Shown here piece after piece: positions 19,611 to 28,851 of a stretch of 64,000 bases of DNA (position 1 is the first letter of the stretch; each line of letters begins with the position of its first letter). Source of the stretch: Marinobacter salinus (GTDB lineage Bacteria > Pseudomonadota > Gammaproteobacteria > Pseudomonadales > Oleiphilaceae); NCBI RefSeq assembly GCF_001854125.1, contig NZ_CP017715.1, forward strand, positions 2,232,001 to 2,296,000, read 5' to 3'. Both the position numbers and the translations under genes were made by a program. The notes beneath the pieces were generated by a model. That model saw only the letters and a program-made list of their open reading frames with translations. It was not told the origin of the DNA and did no database searches.

Positions 19611-22367
19611 TCAGGAAATAAGCGGCCTTTCATATTGCCGAATCAGGAATCCGATCAGTGCATCTTCGTCCAGTGGGTAACTGAACAGATTGCCCTGGCA
19701 CTGGGCGCAACCGGCCGATTTCAGGAAGCTCAGCTGCTGAGGCGTCTCCACCCCTTCCGCCACCACGGTAAGGTGCAACTTGCGGGCAAGTGCAATGACA
19801 GCCGACGCTACGTCGGTCGCACTGACGTTGTATGGAATATCCCGGATAAACCGATGATCGATCTTGACCACGTCCAGTGGCAGCTGCTGCAGCGCCACCA
19901 GTGAGCACGACCCAGTGCCAAAATCATCAAGAATCAGACACACGCCGAGATCATGTAGCGCCACCAGCAGCTCCCGAAGCATCCTCGGGTCTTCGTTCAG
20001 AAGCTCTGCCGGCATTTCCAGTTCCAGGCGCTCGGGAGACACGCCCGTCTCGGTAATTACCTGGCGGACCATATCCAGGAAACCGGAATCGGTAAGCTGG
20101 CGCACCGACAGGTTAACGGCCATCTTCAGGGATTCAAAGCCGGCGCGCTCCAACGCCTGAACCTGGATACAGGCCTGGCGCAATGCCATTTCACCCAGGC
20201 GCACAATAAGCCCTGTCTCTTCTGCCAGCCCAATAAACTGCTGGGCCGAGACCAGCCCCTTTTCCGGATGATGCCAGCGAAGGAAGGCCTCAACACCAAC
20301 GACCCGATCACTGATCAGGTCCACTTTTGGCTGGTAGTGCAACGCAAAACGGTCGCCATCAAGCGCCGTAGCAAGCTCTTCCTGCTGCAAAAGTCGACGA
20401 GCTGCCTTGATATTCATCGCCGGGGTAAAAAACTGGCGGGTATTACGCCCCATTTCCTTGGCCCGGTACATGGCCAGATCCGCGTACTTCATCAGTGTGC
20501 CGGAATCTTCGCTATCGCTCGGAATCATGGTAATACCAATGCTGACCGTGATTCCGACTTCGTGATCATTGAGGCGAATCCGCTGACACAGGCGGCGCAG
20601 AATGCTATCCGCCACCTTGCCTGCAGCGTCCGGCCCGCTGATGCGGGACAAAAGAACAACAAACTCGTCTCCGCCGAGGCGGGCCACCGAATCCTCTTCC
20701 CGGACACACCCCTCCAGCCATTGGGCAACCTGACAAAGCAACTCATCGCCGGCATCGTGCCCAAGGGTGTCGTTTATTCGTTTGAAGCCATCAAGATCGA
20801 GAAACATCAGTGCTGCCGGCTCTCCACTTCGACGGCTGCGGCGCACCACGTGCTCAAGGCGATCACGAAACAGCTGACGATTTGCCAGACCGGTAAGCGG
20901 ATCGTAAAACGCCAGACGATGCAGTTCCGACTGTGCCGCTTTAAGCTGGGTCAGATCCCGGAGACTGAGAACAACACCGTTCACACCGGGCACAGACAAC
21001 ATGGCCGTAAATGTGCCTTCCATATCCCGCCACTGGCCACCGGCATCGCGAATCCGTGCCAGTATCACCGGCATCTGTTTTCCCGGGGCATTTACCGCAT
21101 CCTCGAACCCCTGCTTCAACTGAGGCCAGTCATCACCATGCACAAGTTTTTCAAGCTCCAGCAAACGCACTTTTTCCGGATCAAAACCGAGGATGTCGAA
21201 GCAGGAAGGGCTGGCGTAGGTTGCCCGACCTGAGCTGTTCATAACCAGCGTTACACTCGCGGCGCCCTCGGTGATTGCACGGTAACGCCCGGCACTGATC
21301 TGCGCCATCAACCGAGAGCGGATGAGCGCCAGCACAAACAGGAAAAGCAGCAGACTGATCGCAATACCACTGCTCAGCACAATGGGCGGCCGGGGATCCG
21401 ATGCCAGGTAGTCAAAAGCGGGCGTCGAGCGGGTTTGCAACAGCCAGTCACGCCCACCGGCCGCAACAGTCTGGCTCATCTCGAAATTGAACTCGTTGTC
21501 CAGCGAACCGAGGTTGGAGCCATACATGACGTTGTCCCTGTCCACCACGCCATTATCATAGATGCGAACATCAAGGAACGGCGATATCAGCCCGACAATG
21601 CCATCAATGAGGTTGTTCATGCGGAAAGCGCTGAAGACGTATCCTGCCAGCATCATCCTGCGCTCAGCCCGGATTTCCGGGACATCCCCTCCCTGGTATA
21701 TCGGAAAGTACATCAGGAAACTGGCCTGATCTTCCCCCAGCTCTTCCTGCACCAGTACAACCTTTCCGGTTACTGTCGGCACAGCATCATCCCGCGCCCT
21801 TTCCATCGCACGGCGGTGAACCGGATCACTGAATGCATCATACCCGAGAGCCCTGCGATTCCTTTCTGTACCCGGCTCCAGATAAACCATCGGATAGTAA
21901 TAAGGCCCCGCCCCCAGGGGACTGACCAGGTAGTGGTGGACACCTTCAGCACGAACTGAAGCTATGTGCTCCGCCATCTGCCTTACACCGATGCGCTTCA
22001 CATAGCCAATACCCTGTATTCCCGGATAGTAACGGTTGATATCGACCTTCTCGATGTACTCCCGCCACTGGCCCCGGGAAACACCGTCAGAAACTGAAAA
22101 CAGGCCAGCACTGCCTGCCAGTACCTGCTCATAGTTTAAAAGACGCTCTTCGATAGCCGATTTGAGTTGAAGGGACTGGGTTCGAAAACGGGCTTCGGTG
22201 CGATCCTCAACGAGGCGAATAGAAAACTGCCAGAGCACCACAGTGACACCGATGGCCACGGCAAAAACCAGCCAGGCAACCCAGGCATGCCGGAATTCCA
22301 GCAGTCTTCGGAGAGGGAGGTCCTTCGTGTTCATCATCGCGTCTGATCCGGTCCGTTCCATGGCCAT
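19611..22367 (-). CDS. CHASE-PAS-GGDEF-EAL cyclic-di-GMP signalling protein with degenerate EAL
   Basis: Large membrane sensor of 918 residues. Order: membrane segment about 30-52, periplasmic CHASE domain about 85-290 (RQWREYIEKVDINRYYPGIQ region), second membrane segment about 340-360, PAS/PAC about 375-490, GGDEF with intact RLGGDEFVVLLS (active site for making c-di-GMP), EAL. The EAL part departs from active enzymes: EAF for EAL, EMPA for EITE, and DDFGTGSCS for DDFGTGYSS, while the Asn of VNLSVRQ, the DD pair and the EGVE motif remain. It is probably mainly a diguanylate cyclase. Three in-frame ATGs (22367, 22361, 22337) lack a clear ribosome binding site, so the exact start is uncertain. 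Confidence 0.9.
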   Translation of the reverse strand: MAMERTGSDAMMNTKDLPLRRLLEFRHAWVAWLVFAVAIGVTVVLWQFSIRLVEDRTEARFRTQSLQLKSAIEERLLNYEQVLAGSAGLFSVSDGVSRGQWREYIEKVDINRYYPGIQGIGYVKRIGVRQMAEHIASVRAEGVHHYLVSPLGAGPYYYPMVYLEPGTERNRRALGYDAFSDPVHRRAMERARDDAVPTVTGKVVLVQEELGEDQASFLMYFPIYQGGDVPEIRAERRMMLAGYVFSAFRMNNLIDGIVGLISPFLDVRIYDNGVVDRDNVMYGSNLGSLDNEFNFEMSQTVAAGGRDWLLQTRSTPAFDYLASDPRPPIVLSSGIAISLLLFLFVLALIRSRLMAQISAGRYRAITEGAASVTLVMNSSGRATYASPSCFDILGFDPEKVRLLELEKLVHGDDWPQLKQGFEDAVNAPGKQMPVILARIRDAGGQWRDMEGTFTAMLSVPGVNGVVLSLRDLTQLKAAQSELHRLAFYDPLTGLANRQLFRDRLEHVVRRSRRSGEPAALMFLDLDGFKRINDTLGHDAGDELLCQVAQWLEGCVREEDSVARLGGDEFVVLLSRISGPDAAGKVADSILRRLCQRIRLNDHEVGITVSIGITMIPSDSEDSGTLMKYADLAMYRAKEMGRNTRQFFTPAMNIKAARRLLQQEELATALDGDRFALHYQPKVDLISDRVVGVEAFLRWHHPEKGLVSAQQFIGLAEETGLIVRLGEMALRQACIQVQALERAGFESLKMAVNLSVRQLTDSGFLDMVRQVITETGVSPERLELEMPAELLNEDPRMLRELLVALHDLGVCLILDDFGTGSCSLVALQQLPLDVVKIDHRFIRDIPYNVSATDVASAVIALARKLHLTVVAEGVETPQQLSFLKSAGCAQCQGNLFSYPLDEDALIGFLIRQYERPLIS

Positions 22368-22396
22368 GATTTTTTATAAATTCAGACGAGTATAAC

Positions 22397-22438
22397 AAAA
22401 GCCCCCGGACGTGTCGTTTTTGACACAACCGGGGGCTT
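22397..22438 (-). terminator. Rho-independent terminator of the rpoE-mucD operon
   Basis: On the minus strand, GCCCCCGG pairs with CCGGGGGC around a smaller inner stem (TGTC/GACA) and is followed by TTTTGTT. It lies 33 bases after the mucD stop and before the GGDEF-EAL gene, so it should separate the two units. Confidence 0.85.
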
Positions 22439-22470
22439 CAGAGTGTTGGTTTATTCAGTACCCAAGCCGT

Positions 22471-23946
22471 TCAGGGCTTCATCACCAGGTAGATCGCGCG
22501 CCCCTGCCTGACCACTCTTACCGAGACCGCACGATCATCCGGCAAGGAGGCAACGACGTCCCTGAAATCATCTACGGACGCGACCTTCTCCCGATTGATC
22601 TCGGTAATAACGTCTCGGGGACGAATCCCTGCGTCGAGAGCCGGGCCGCGGGCAACATCAGCGACGACGACGCCTCCCTCAACACCCAAAGATTCTGCAA
22701 GTTCCGCGGGCAACGACTTGACCGTCAGGCCCAGAGGCGCTGCAGATGTGCCGCCGTTATTGCTCGACGGGGCCGATTGCTGAACACCACCCTGCTCAGG
22801 AAGCTGACCGATTTCAACACCGATTGTCATTTCCTCACCACCACGAAGAATCGTAAGGCGAGCGGTTTCTCCGATCGGGGTGCGACCAACCATCGGAGGC
22901 AAGTCAGAAGAGAGCTGAACATCCTCGCCGTCGTATTCAAGCACTATGTCACCGGACTGCAGACCAGCGGCTTCCGCCGGCGAGCCTTCCATCACTTCAG
23001 CTACAAGTGCACCACGGGGGCGCTTGAGGCCGAAGGACTCGGCGAGGTCGCGATTGACTTCCTGAATCAGCACGCCGAGCCAGCCACGGGAAACTGTGCC
23101 TTTATCGCGGAGCTGACGGAAAACGCTCATGGCATCGTCAATCGGAATCGCAAACGATACTCCCATGAACCCGCCGGAACGCGTATAAATCTGGGAGTTT
23201 ATCCCAACCACGTCCCCATCCAGATTGAACAGTGGACCGCCGGAATTACCCGGATTAATGGCCACATCGGTCTGAATGAACGGCACATAGTTTTCCGAGG
23301 GCAGGGACCGGCCAAGGGCGCTCACGATACCTGCCGTCACCGTATAGTCGAAACCAAACGGAGAACCAATAGCAAACACCCACTCACCCACTTTCAGGTC
23401 ACGGGAACGACCAATTTTGACAACTGGCAAGTCGTCCCCATCGTCGATCTTCAATACCGCCATATCAGACCGGGGATCGGTACCAACCAACCTGGCCGGA
23501 AGCTCCCTGCGGTCGTTCAAACGCACAATGATCTCGTCAGCGCCCTCCACGACATGATTGTTGGTAAGGACATAGCCATCGGAGGATACGATAAAACCCG
23601 AGCCCATGGAGCGGCGAGGCTGAGCGTTGCCCGGGCCGCCGAATGGAGACTGTTGACCGCGGAAGAAATCCTGGAAAAATTCGGGAAGCTGCTCGAGCTG
23701 TCGCTCATTAAAGGGCAGACCTTGAATGCCGGCACCGCCACCTGTGGGTGCAGTCGTCGTACTGATATTGACCACCGCACTGGAATTTTCTTCAACCAGC
23801 TCGGTGAAGTCAGGCAGACTGCGGGCCGAAGCGCCCTCGCTCCAAAAAACCGTCATCATGACGGACAGCATCAACAGAGCGCCCAATGCTCTCCGTATTT
23901 GGAAAGCAGGCGAATGCTGGGCATCTTCAATCATTGTACTCGGCAT
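22471..23946 (-). CDS. mucD: Periplasmic serine protease Do-like (DegP/MucD)
   Basis: Periplasmic protease/chaperone that degrades misfolded envelope proteins and dampens the sigma-E response. 491 residues with signal sequence (RRALGALLMLSVMMTVFWSE, cleavage after ASA), trypsin-like domain with His in TNNHVV, Asp in PRSDMAVLKID, Ser in NPGNSGGPLF, then two PDZ domains (about 290-380 and 400-490). The ATG follows GAGGG by 7 bases. It sits last in the rpoE-rseABC operon, the algU-mucABCD arrangement. Confidence 0.95.
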   Translation of the reverse strand: MPSTMIEDAQHSPAFQIRRALGALLMLSVMMTVFWSEGASARSLPDFTELVEENSSAVVNISTTTAPTGGGAGIQGLPFNERQLEQLPEFFQDFFRGQQSPFGGPGNAQPRRSMGSGFIVSSDGYVLTNNHVVEGADEIIVRLNDRRELPARLVGTDPRSDMAVLKIDDGDDLPVVKIGRSRDLKVGEWVFAIGSPFGFDYTVTAGIVSALGRSLPSENYVPFIQTDVAINPGNSGGPLFNLDGDVVGINSQIYTRSGGFMGVSFAIPIDDAMSVFRQLRDKGTVSRGWLGVLIQEVNRDLAESFGLKRPRGALVAEVMEGSPAEAAGLQSGDIVLEYDGEDVQLSSDLPPMVGRTPIGETARLTILRGGEEMTIGVEIGQLPEQGGVQQSAPSSNNGGTSAAPLGLTVKSLPAELAESLGVEGGVVVADVARGPALDAGIRPRDVITEINREKVASVDDFRDVVASLPDDRAVSVRVVRQGRAIYLVMKP

Positions 23947-24037
23947 GTTGAATCCCTCGTTTTTCGTGTACGCCCATCTAGTGTTGAGATCGGCAGGCGG
24001 ATTTTCAACTTACAAAACGGTAGGGTTACAGTAGTTT

Positions 24038-24487
24038 TTATTGACAGGTACCAGAGGGGATCCGATTCACCCTGAGCAGTTGCGGCTCATAACGCTTGCG
24101 CCCCCGTCCCTGAAGGGTGCGACTTGAAAGGAAACCCAAAACGAGCCCCGCCAGCGCACCGGCCATCGCCCACACATCCTGCCCACCCGACAGACGATGC
24201 CCCGCGATGCTGGCACCAACCATGAGAATGAGCGGCAAGGCATAGACGATCAACGAGGCGCCCAGCAAGGCGCGCTCGTCAATGCCCAGGGTGACCTCAT
24301 CACCGACATCAGCCTGAACAGTGTTCTCAACGAACACCTGATTAGCGCGCCCTCCGCTCGCTGCTGCCAGAACTTTCTGACCGCAGCCACTCCTTGCAGA
24401 GCAGCTTTGACAGGCACTGTTGCGGATGGTTTGCACCCATGCATAATCGCCCTTGAGCGCGACGACCTTTCCCGTTTCCGTAATCAT
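24038..24487 (-). CDS. rseC: RseC/MucC family protein
   Basis: Inner-membrane protein of the sigma-E operon, a modulator of the response and related to SoxR-reducing system RseC. 149 residues: cysteine-rich N-terminal part (SACQSCSARSGCG), then two membrane segments about 78-98 and 108-125, and a basic tail. It overlaps rseB by four bases (ATGA) and is followed by a 91-base gap before mucD. Confidence 0.9.
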   Translation of the reverse strand: MITETGKVVALKGDYAWVQTIRNSACQSCSARSGCGQKVLAAASGGRANQVFVENTVQADVGDEVTLGIDERALLGASLIVYALPLILMVGASIAGHRLSGGQDVWAMAGALAGLVLGFLSSRTLQGRGRKRYEPQLLRVNRIPSGTCQ

Positions 24488-25515
24488 GAGTCATCCGAGT
24501 TCAGTGCGAGAGCGTCACTTACACGGACCGATTCAGCCACCTGACGGGCTGTCTTCGGCGGGACTTCTCCAACGACCGTCACCATGAACCTCACCCCGCC
24601 GGCATCAAGCTCCCGGGTATACACGGTGGTAGCGCCAATTCGGGACGCTCCAACCGGCATCCGGACCTTGCGCTCCGGTTCTACGAACACGGAGAAAGCG
24701 GCCACGCCATCGGAAAAGGCAACTGCCTGCCCCTTACCAGACCTCGGCGCTGCGGCAGGCTCAAAACCCTGCGGATGCCAGCCAAGTTTCCAGCCTTCAG
24801 TGAGAGGCGTACCGGGCACCTGTTGCTCTACGGAGTCGTCGAGTCTACGGGCGACTTCACGGCCTTCCGTGCGTATCTCAAACTCGCTGTCGGGGATATC
24901 GTCGGTAATCTCAAGGCTGGTGAACTGAAAGTGCTCAAGCACTTTCCCCCCCGGGTCACCGACTGTACTTTTGACCAGCAGGCCCGTAGATTTTTCCAGC
25001 CAAAGTCTGTGGCTGTAGCGGTAGACGTCTCTGGCGGTAAGCGCAATGATCACTGCCTCATACCCGGCAACGCGGTCTTCGCCCACGAGCTCGGAGTCGT
25101 ACAGGCGGCCGAGAGACACCAACTTGTCAGAAAATGCATCGGCGAAGGGACCGGAAGGAATAATCTGGTCCAGCTTGATGCGACCCTGCTCCGGAAGCAC
25201 ACAGATCACGTTCATCCCCTTCCGGACAATCTCGCCCGTGCCACCATCCTGGAGAACCAGTCGCTCTTCAATCATGCCTTGATGAAAACGGTGAGCAATG
25301 CGCATCGAATGGACACTGTCTCCCCGAGCGTAGACAAACACGCCACGGTACGACGTCATGTTCAGCGCCGGACCAAGGCGCTCAAGCCATTCGGCAGCCG
25401 GACCCTCATCAGCGGCGACTGCGGGCTTCGAAACCACAAACAGTAGTGCAACCACCGCCAGCATCAAGGGCAACCCGCATCGTAACGCGCCAAAGCCCGA
25501 TCTAAACATGCGCAC
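24484..25515 (-). CDS. rseB: Sigma-E regulatory protein RseB/MucB
   Basis: Periplasmic protein that binds the anti-sigma factor RseA and shields it from DegS-type proteolysis until released by LPS or mislocalised lipoproteins. 343 residues with signal sequence (LPLMLAVVALLFVVSKPAVA, cleavage near AVAA), the large lipid-sensing lobe with MTSYRGVFVYARGD and the C-terminal MucB/RseB domain from about residue 220 (LTEGWKLGWHPQGFE). It begins 12 bases after rseA and overlaps rseC. Confidence 0.93.
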   Translation of the reverse strand: MRMFRSGFGALRCGLPLMLAVVALLFVVSKPAVAADEGPAAEWLERLGPALNMTSYRGVFVYARGDSVHSMRIAHRFHQGMIEERLVLQDGGTGEIVRKGMNVICVLPEQGRIKLDQIIPSGPFADAFSDKLVSLGRLYDSELVGEDRVAGYEAVIIALTARDVYRYSHRLWLEKSTGLLVKSTVGDPGGKVLEHFQFTSLEITDDIPDSEFEIRTEGREVARRLDDSVEQQVPGTPLTEGWKLGWHPQGFEPAAAPRSGKGQAVAFSDGVAAFSVFVEPERKVRMPVGASRIGATTVYTRELDAGGVRFMVTVVGEVPPKTARQVAESVRVSDALALNSDDS

Positions 25516-25527
25516 ACCTGCCCAGAG

Positions 25528-26088
25528 TCATTGCTGGCCGCTTCCGGACGCGCTTACCAACCGGGCATAACCGACCGATCCCTGACCGGCACCAACGCTG
25601 TTATGCTGCGCATGTTCCAGAAGATAACGGCTCATGTATTCCCACTGCTCTTTATCAAGCCCCTGCAGTGCTACCTCACGAACGGGTTTGGTCGTAGCCT
25701 GATCGACCGGCTCGGCTGCGGCAACCGGCGCATCACTAAGAGCATCGACGGACTCCCAGCCCGCTCCGGCCCCGAACCCGACCAGGAGGGCCACAGCAAT
25801 CATGGCCACCGCCGGCCATTGCCATCGCCCCCCCGCTTTAACCTCTACCTCTTCCCGGTGAACGGTTAGCCTTGCACGTCCATCCAGTGACTCGCGGACC
25901 GCTGCACTGACATCCACACCATCCGCAGGTGAGCGGCCATTGTGCATAAGATCACGAACCTGTTGCCATCGTTGCCACTGGTCGAGGACCTCATTCTGGG
26001 AGTCATGGGATAGCAGACGACGAACAGCAAGCTCGTCGGCTTCGTCGTCCATCATTGCTGAAAGCGTTTCTCTGAGACGATCATCCAT
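25528..26088 (-). CDS. rseA: Anti-sigma-E factor RseA/MucA
   Basis: Inner-membrane anti-sigma factor that holds RpoE inactive. ATG 26088 gives 186 residues starting MDDRLRETLSAMMDDEADEL, the N-terminal RseA signature, and follows TTGAGGT by about 9 bases; the ribosome binding site overlaps the rpoE stop. A membrane segment lies near residues 90-108 (WPAVAMIAVALLVGFGAGAG), then a periplasmic part that RseB should bind. It follows rpoE by 15 bases. Confidence 0.92.
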   Translation of the reverse strand: MDDRLRETLSAMMDDEADELAVRRLLSHDSQNEVLDQWQRWQQVRDLMHNGRSPADGVDVSAAVRESLDGRARLTVHREEVEVKAGGRWQWPAVAMIAVALLVGFGAGAGWESVDALSDAPVAAAEPVDQATTKPVREVALQGLDKEQWEYMSRYLLEHAQHNSVGAGQGSVGYARLVSASGSGQQ

Positions 26089-26103
26089 GGGATGTAACCT
26101 CAA

Positions 26104-26790
26104 TTACGTCACTGAGTGATTAAGCAAAGGCCCCAGGTGCCGGTCAACGGCATCACGGGCTCTGAAAATGCGGGAACGTACGGTACCTATCGGGCATTCC
26201 AGAATCCGGGCAATATCTTCATAACTCAAACCGTCGTACTCCCGGAGCAGAAAAGCCGAACGCAACTCCTCTGGGAGCCTCGCGATCGCCTCGGACAGCG
26301 CCTCCTGCAACTCTTCACGCTGCATCAACCGCTCCGGTGAAGCGACATCCCTCAACCGGCCACCATCATCAAAATTCTCGGCCTCGGCGACATCGGCACT
26401 TCCCTGAGGGCGTCGCGAACGAGACTCAAGAAAGTTCTTGGCAGTGTTAACCGCTATCCTGTAAAGCCACGTGTAAAAGGCGCTATCACCCCGGAAACGG
26501 TCGATCGCCCGAAAAGCTTTGACGAGTGTTTCCTGAGTCAGATCCATCACTTCCTGACTGTCGTACACATACCGGCTTATGATTGACGCTACCCTCGATT
26601 GGTACTTGACCACCAGAAGATCAAACGCAGAACGGTCTCCGTTCCGCACCTTGCGCACAAGCTGCAAATCGGTCTGACTGTCAGAATGTTCAACCTGTAG
26701 CTGATCTTTATCAGGAGTCATGGACGGCGTGCCGGCTTTCCCTGTCTTGTTGGCCAACTGCGCGGCCTGTGCGAGATTACTCTGCGTCAT
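26104..26790 (-). CDS. rpoE: RNA polymerase sigma factor RpoE (AlgU type)
   Basis: ECF sigma factor for envelope stress. Sigma-70 region 2 (SAFDLLVVKYQSRVASIISR, QEVMDLTQETLVKAFRAI, FYTWLYRIAVNTAKN) and region 4 (LPEELRSAFLLREYDGLSYE, CPIGTVRSRIFRARDAV) are intact. The frame is open to 26871, but the candidate promoter -10 lies at 26861-26865, so 26871 cannot be the start; ATG 26790 (MTQSNLAQAA) is preferred, with ATG 26721 (MTPDKDQLQ) possible. Compared with pseudomonad AlgU there is an N-terminal extension of about 35-40 polar residues before region 2. First gene of the rse operon. Confidence 0.9.
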   Translation of the reverse strand: MTQSNLAQAAQLANKTGKAGTPSMTPDKDQLQVEHSDSQTDLQLVRKVRNGDRSAFDLLVVKYQSRVASIISRYVYDSQEVMDLTQETLVKAFRAIDRFRGDSAFYTWLYRIAVNTAKNFLESRSRRPQGSADVAEAENFDDGGRLRDVASPERLMQREELQEALSEAIARLPEELRSAFLLREYDGLSYEDIARILECPIGTVRSRIFRARDAVDRHLGPLLNHSVT

Positions 26791-26860
26791 CTTTGCTGTC
26801 CGGCGTCCGTTGAATGAAGGGATAGCGCCGCCTGAAAAGCGGCGTTTCCTGTCAGGCCAA

Positions 26861-26887
26861 ATAGACAGCAAGCGTAAAGTTTAGTTC
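26861..26887 (-). promoter_or_regulatory. Candidate sigma-E-dependent promoter of rpoE
   Basis: On the minus strand GAACTA (26887-26882), 16 bases, TCTAT (26865-26861), close to the sigma-E consensus GAACTT-N16-TCTGA. It lies about 70 bases upstream of the rpoE ATG, fitting known autoregulation of rpoE/algU. A hairpin CGCCGC/GCGGCG (26826-26844) is in the leader. Confidence 0.55.
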
Positions 26888-26890
26888 AAT
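26862..26890 (+). promoter_or_regulatory. Candidate sigma-70 promoter of nadB overlapping the rpoE promoter
   Basis: TAGACA (26862-26867), 17 bases, TTCAAT (26885-26890), just before nadB. It overlaps the opposite sigma-E-like promoter almost exactly, so the two could interfere. Neither hexamer is a perfect match. Confidence 0.35.
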
Positions 26891-26924
26891 AGACATCTCC
26901 ATTATGGCCTGCGATACCGACCCA

Positions 26925-28529
26925 ATGCCACAGTCCTATGAATTCGATGTTCTTGTCATCGGCAGTGGTGCTGCCGGTCTTACCGTTGCACTCAATCTGC
27001 CGCAGCACCTTCAGGTATGCGTCCTCAGCAAAGCTGCCATTTCCAGTGGCGCCACACTCTGGGCTCAGGGTGGCATAGCGGCGGTTCTGGATGATCAGGA
27101 TTCAGTTCAGGATCACATTCAGGACACCCTCGCAGCAGGTGCGGGACTGTGTCATGAAGACGCCGTTCGATTTACGGTGGAGCATGGCAAGGAAAGCATC
27201 AACTGGCTGATCAATTCCGGCGTCGATTTCACCAAGGACGAAAATGCCCACTATCACCTTACGCGGGAAGGCGGCCACAGTCATCGCCGGATAATCCATG
27301 CCGCCGACGCCACCGGTCATGCGGTATCCACTACCCTGGCCGAGCAGGCTCAGGCGCGGCCCAACATCCAGCTTATGACCAAACGGGTTGCAGTGGACCT
27401 GATCACCAACCGCAAGCTTTCCCTACCCGGGAATCGCTGCGTCGGCGCCTATATACTGAACCTTGAAGACAACCATGTGGAACTCTTCCGGGCACGATTC
27501 ACGGTGATTGCCGCAGGAGGCGCATCCAAAGCCTACCGTTACACCACCAATCCGGACGGAGCCTCCGGAGACGGAATTGCCATGGCGTGGCGGGCAGGCT
27601 GCCGGGTTGCGAACATGGAATTCAACCAGTTTCATCCGACGTGCCTGTATCACCCGCACGCGAAGTCCTTTCTGATCACGGAAGCCGTGCGCGGCGAAGG
27701 CGGCCTGCTGAAACTGCCTGATGGCAGCCGTTTCATGGACCGCTTCGATGACCGGGCCGAACTTGCGCCACGGGACATTGTCGCCCGGGCCATTGACCAC
27801 GAAATGAAGCGGCTGGGTGCAGATCACGTTTATCTTGATATCAGCCACAAACCAGCTGACTTTATCCGGCATCACTTCCCGACGATTTACGAGAAGTGCC
27901 TTGAATTCGGCATCGACATCACCCGTGAACCCATTCCCGTAGTACCTGCGGCCCACTATACTTGCGGGGGCATTATCAGTGATGAACGCGCCCGCACGGA
28001 CATAAACGGGCTTTATGTGGTGGGTGAAGCCGGCTTCACCGGCCTTCACGGTGCCAATCGCATGGCCAGCAACTCCCTTCTGGAGTGCCTGGTTTATGGC
28101 CGCTCAGCGGCCCAGGACATTGCCCGCAGGGAGGCAGACATTCCGCCGCCGCCGGAAGCACCTGCCTGGGACGAAAGCCAGGTTCGGGATTCTGACGAAG
28201 ATGTTGTCATCTCCCACAACTGGGACGAACTCCGTCATTTCATGTGGGACTATGTTGGTATCGTTCGCACAACAAAACGGTTACAGCGCGCCAAGCACCG
28301 GGTCGATCTGCTGTCCCAGGAAATTGGCGAGTTCTACAGCAACTATAGAGTTTCAAACGATCTGCTGGAGTTGAGGAACCTGGTGACTGTGTCAGACCTG
28401 ATCATCTGTTCCGCATTGCAACGCAAAGAAAGCCGGGGCCTGCATTATACTCTGGACTATCCTGGATTGGTCAGCGAGCCCAAAGACACCGTGCTGGTTC
28501 CGACCACCTATCGCACGCTGGCGCCGTGA
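26925..28529 (+). CDS. nadB: L-aspartate oxidase
   Basis: FAD enzyme oxidising aspartate to iminoaspartate, first step of de novo NAD synthesis. 534 residues from ATG 26925 ([19 protein letters not shown]), the form like pseudomonad NadB; ATG 26904 adds seven residues and would sit only a few bases from the candidate transcription start. FAD-binding [25 protein letters not shown] (substrate site), [20 protein letters not shown] and [18 protein letters not shown] are present. It is divergent from rpoE, as in pseudomonads. nadA and nadC are not in the window. Confidence 0.96.
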   Translation: MPQSYEFDVLVIGSGAAGLTVALNLPQHLQVCVLSKAAISSGATLWAQGGIAAVLDDQDSVQDHIQDTLAAGAGLCHEDAVRFTVEHGKESINWLINSGVDFTKDENAHYHLTREGGHSHRRIIHAADATGHAVSTTLAEQAQARPNIQLMTKRVAVDLITNRKLSLPGNRCVGAYILNLEDNHVELFRARFTVIAAGGASKAYRYTTNPDGASGDGIAMAWRAGCRVANMEFNQFHPTCLYHPHAKSFLITEAVRGEGGLLKLPDGSRFMDRFDDRAELAPRDIVARAIDHEMKRLGADHVYLDISHKPADFIRHHFPTIYEKCLEFGIDITREPIPVVPAAHYTCGGIISDERARTDINGLYVVGEAGFTGLHGANRMASNSLLECLVYGRSAAQDIARREADIPPPPEAPAWDESQVRDSDEDVVISHNWDELRHFMWDYVGIVRTTKRLQRAKHRVDLLSQEIGEFYSNYRVSNDLLELRNLVTVSDLIICSALQRKESRGLHYTLDYPGLVSEPKDTVLVPTTYRTLAP

Positions 28530-28578
28530 CTTCACTCCGGAATAAACACATACTCACACCAAGCTAACGGAATCCACT

Positions 28579-28851
28579 ATGTCCGAATCTTCTGCCACTT
28601 CCGATAACCCAGAGTTCAACCGTCTCTGGTGGCACAGCCGTCGGGGTATGCTTGAGCTTGATGTTCTTCTGATCCCGTTCATCGAACAGGTGTACCGGGG
28701 TCTGTCCGCCGAGGACCAGGCCCGCTACGAGAAACTGCTCACCTGCGAAGACACTGACATGTTCGAGTGGTTCATGCAGCGCAGCCGTCCGGAGGATCCG
28801 GATCTGCAGCGAATCGTCGACATGATTGTTAATCGTGTCCAGCCGGATTGA
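28579..28851 (+). CDS. sdhE: FAD assembly factor SdhE (YgfY/CptB)
   Basis: Small helical protein that attaches FAD covalently to succinate dehydrogenase and fumarate reductase flavoproteins. 90 residues; the hallmark [13 protein letters not shown] (RGxxE) lies near residues 20-32, and [15 protein letters not shown] near 60-75. It follows nadB by 49 bases and overlaps ygfX by 17 bases. Older databases call the pair an antitoxin/toxin (CptBA); the SdhE role fits the neighbouring flavoprotein and ygfZ genes better. Confidence 0.93.
   Translation: MSESSATSDNPEFNRLWWHSRRGMLELDVLLIPFIEQVYRGLSAEDQARYEKLLTCEDTDMFEWFMQRSRPEDPDLQRIVDMIVNRVQPD

Noticed and set aside
22411..24075. 554-codon plus-strand open frame opposite mucD
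   Set aside because: It mirrors a complete DegP-type gene with catalytic triad and PDZ domains on minus; its translation is Arg/His-rich with no family similarity, typical of an antisense frame in GC-rich DNA.
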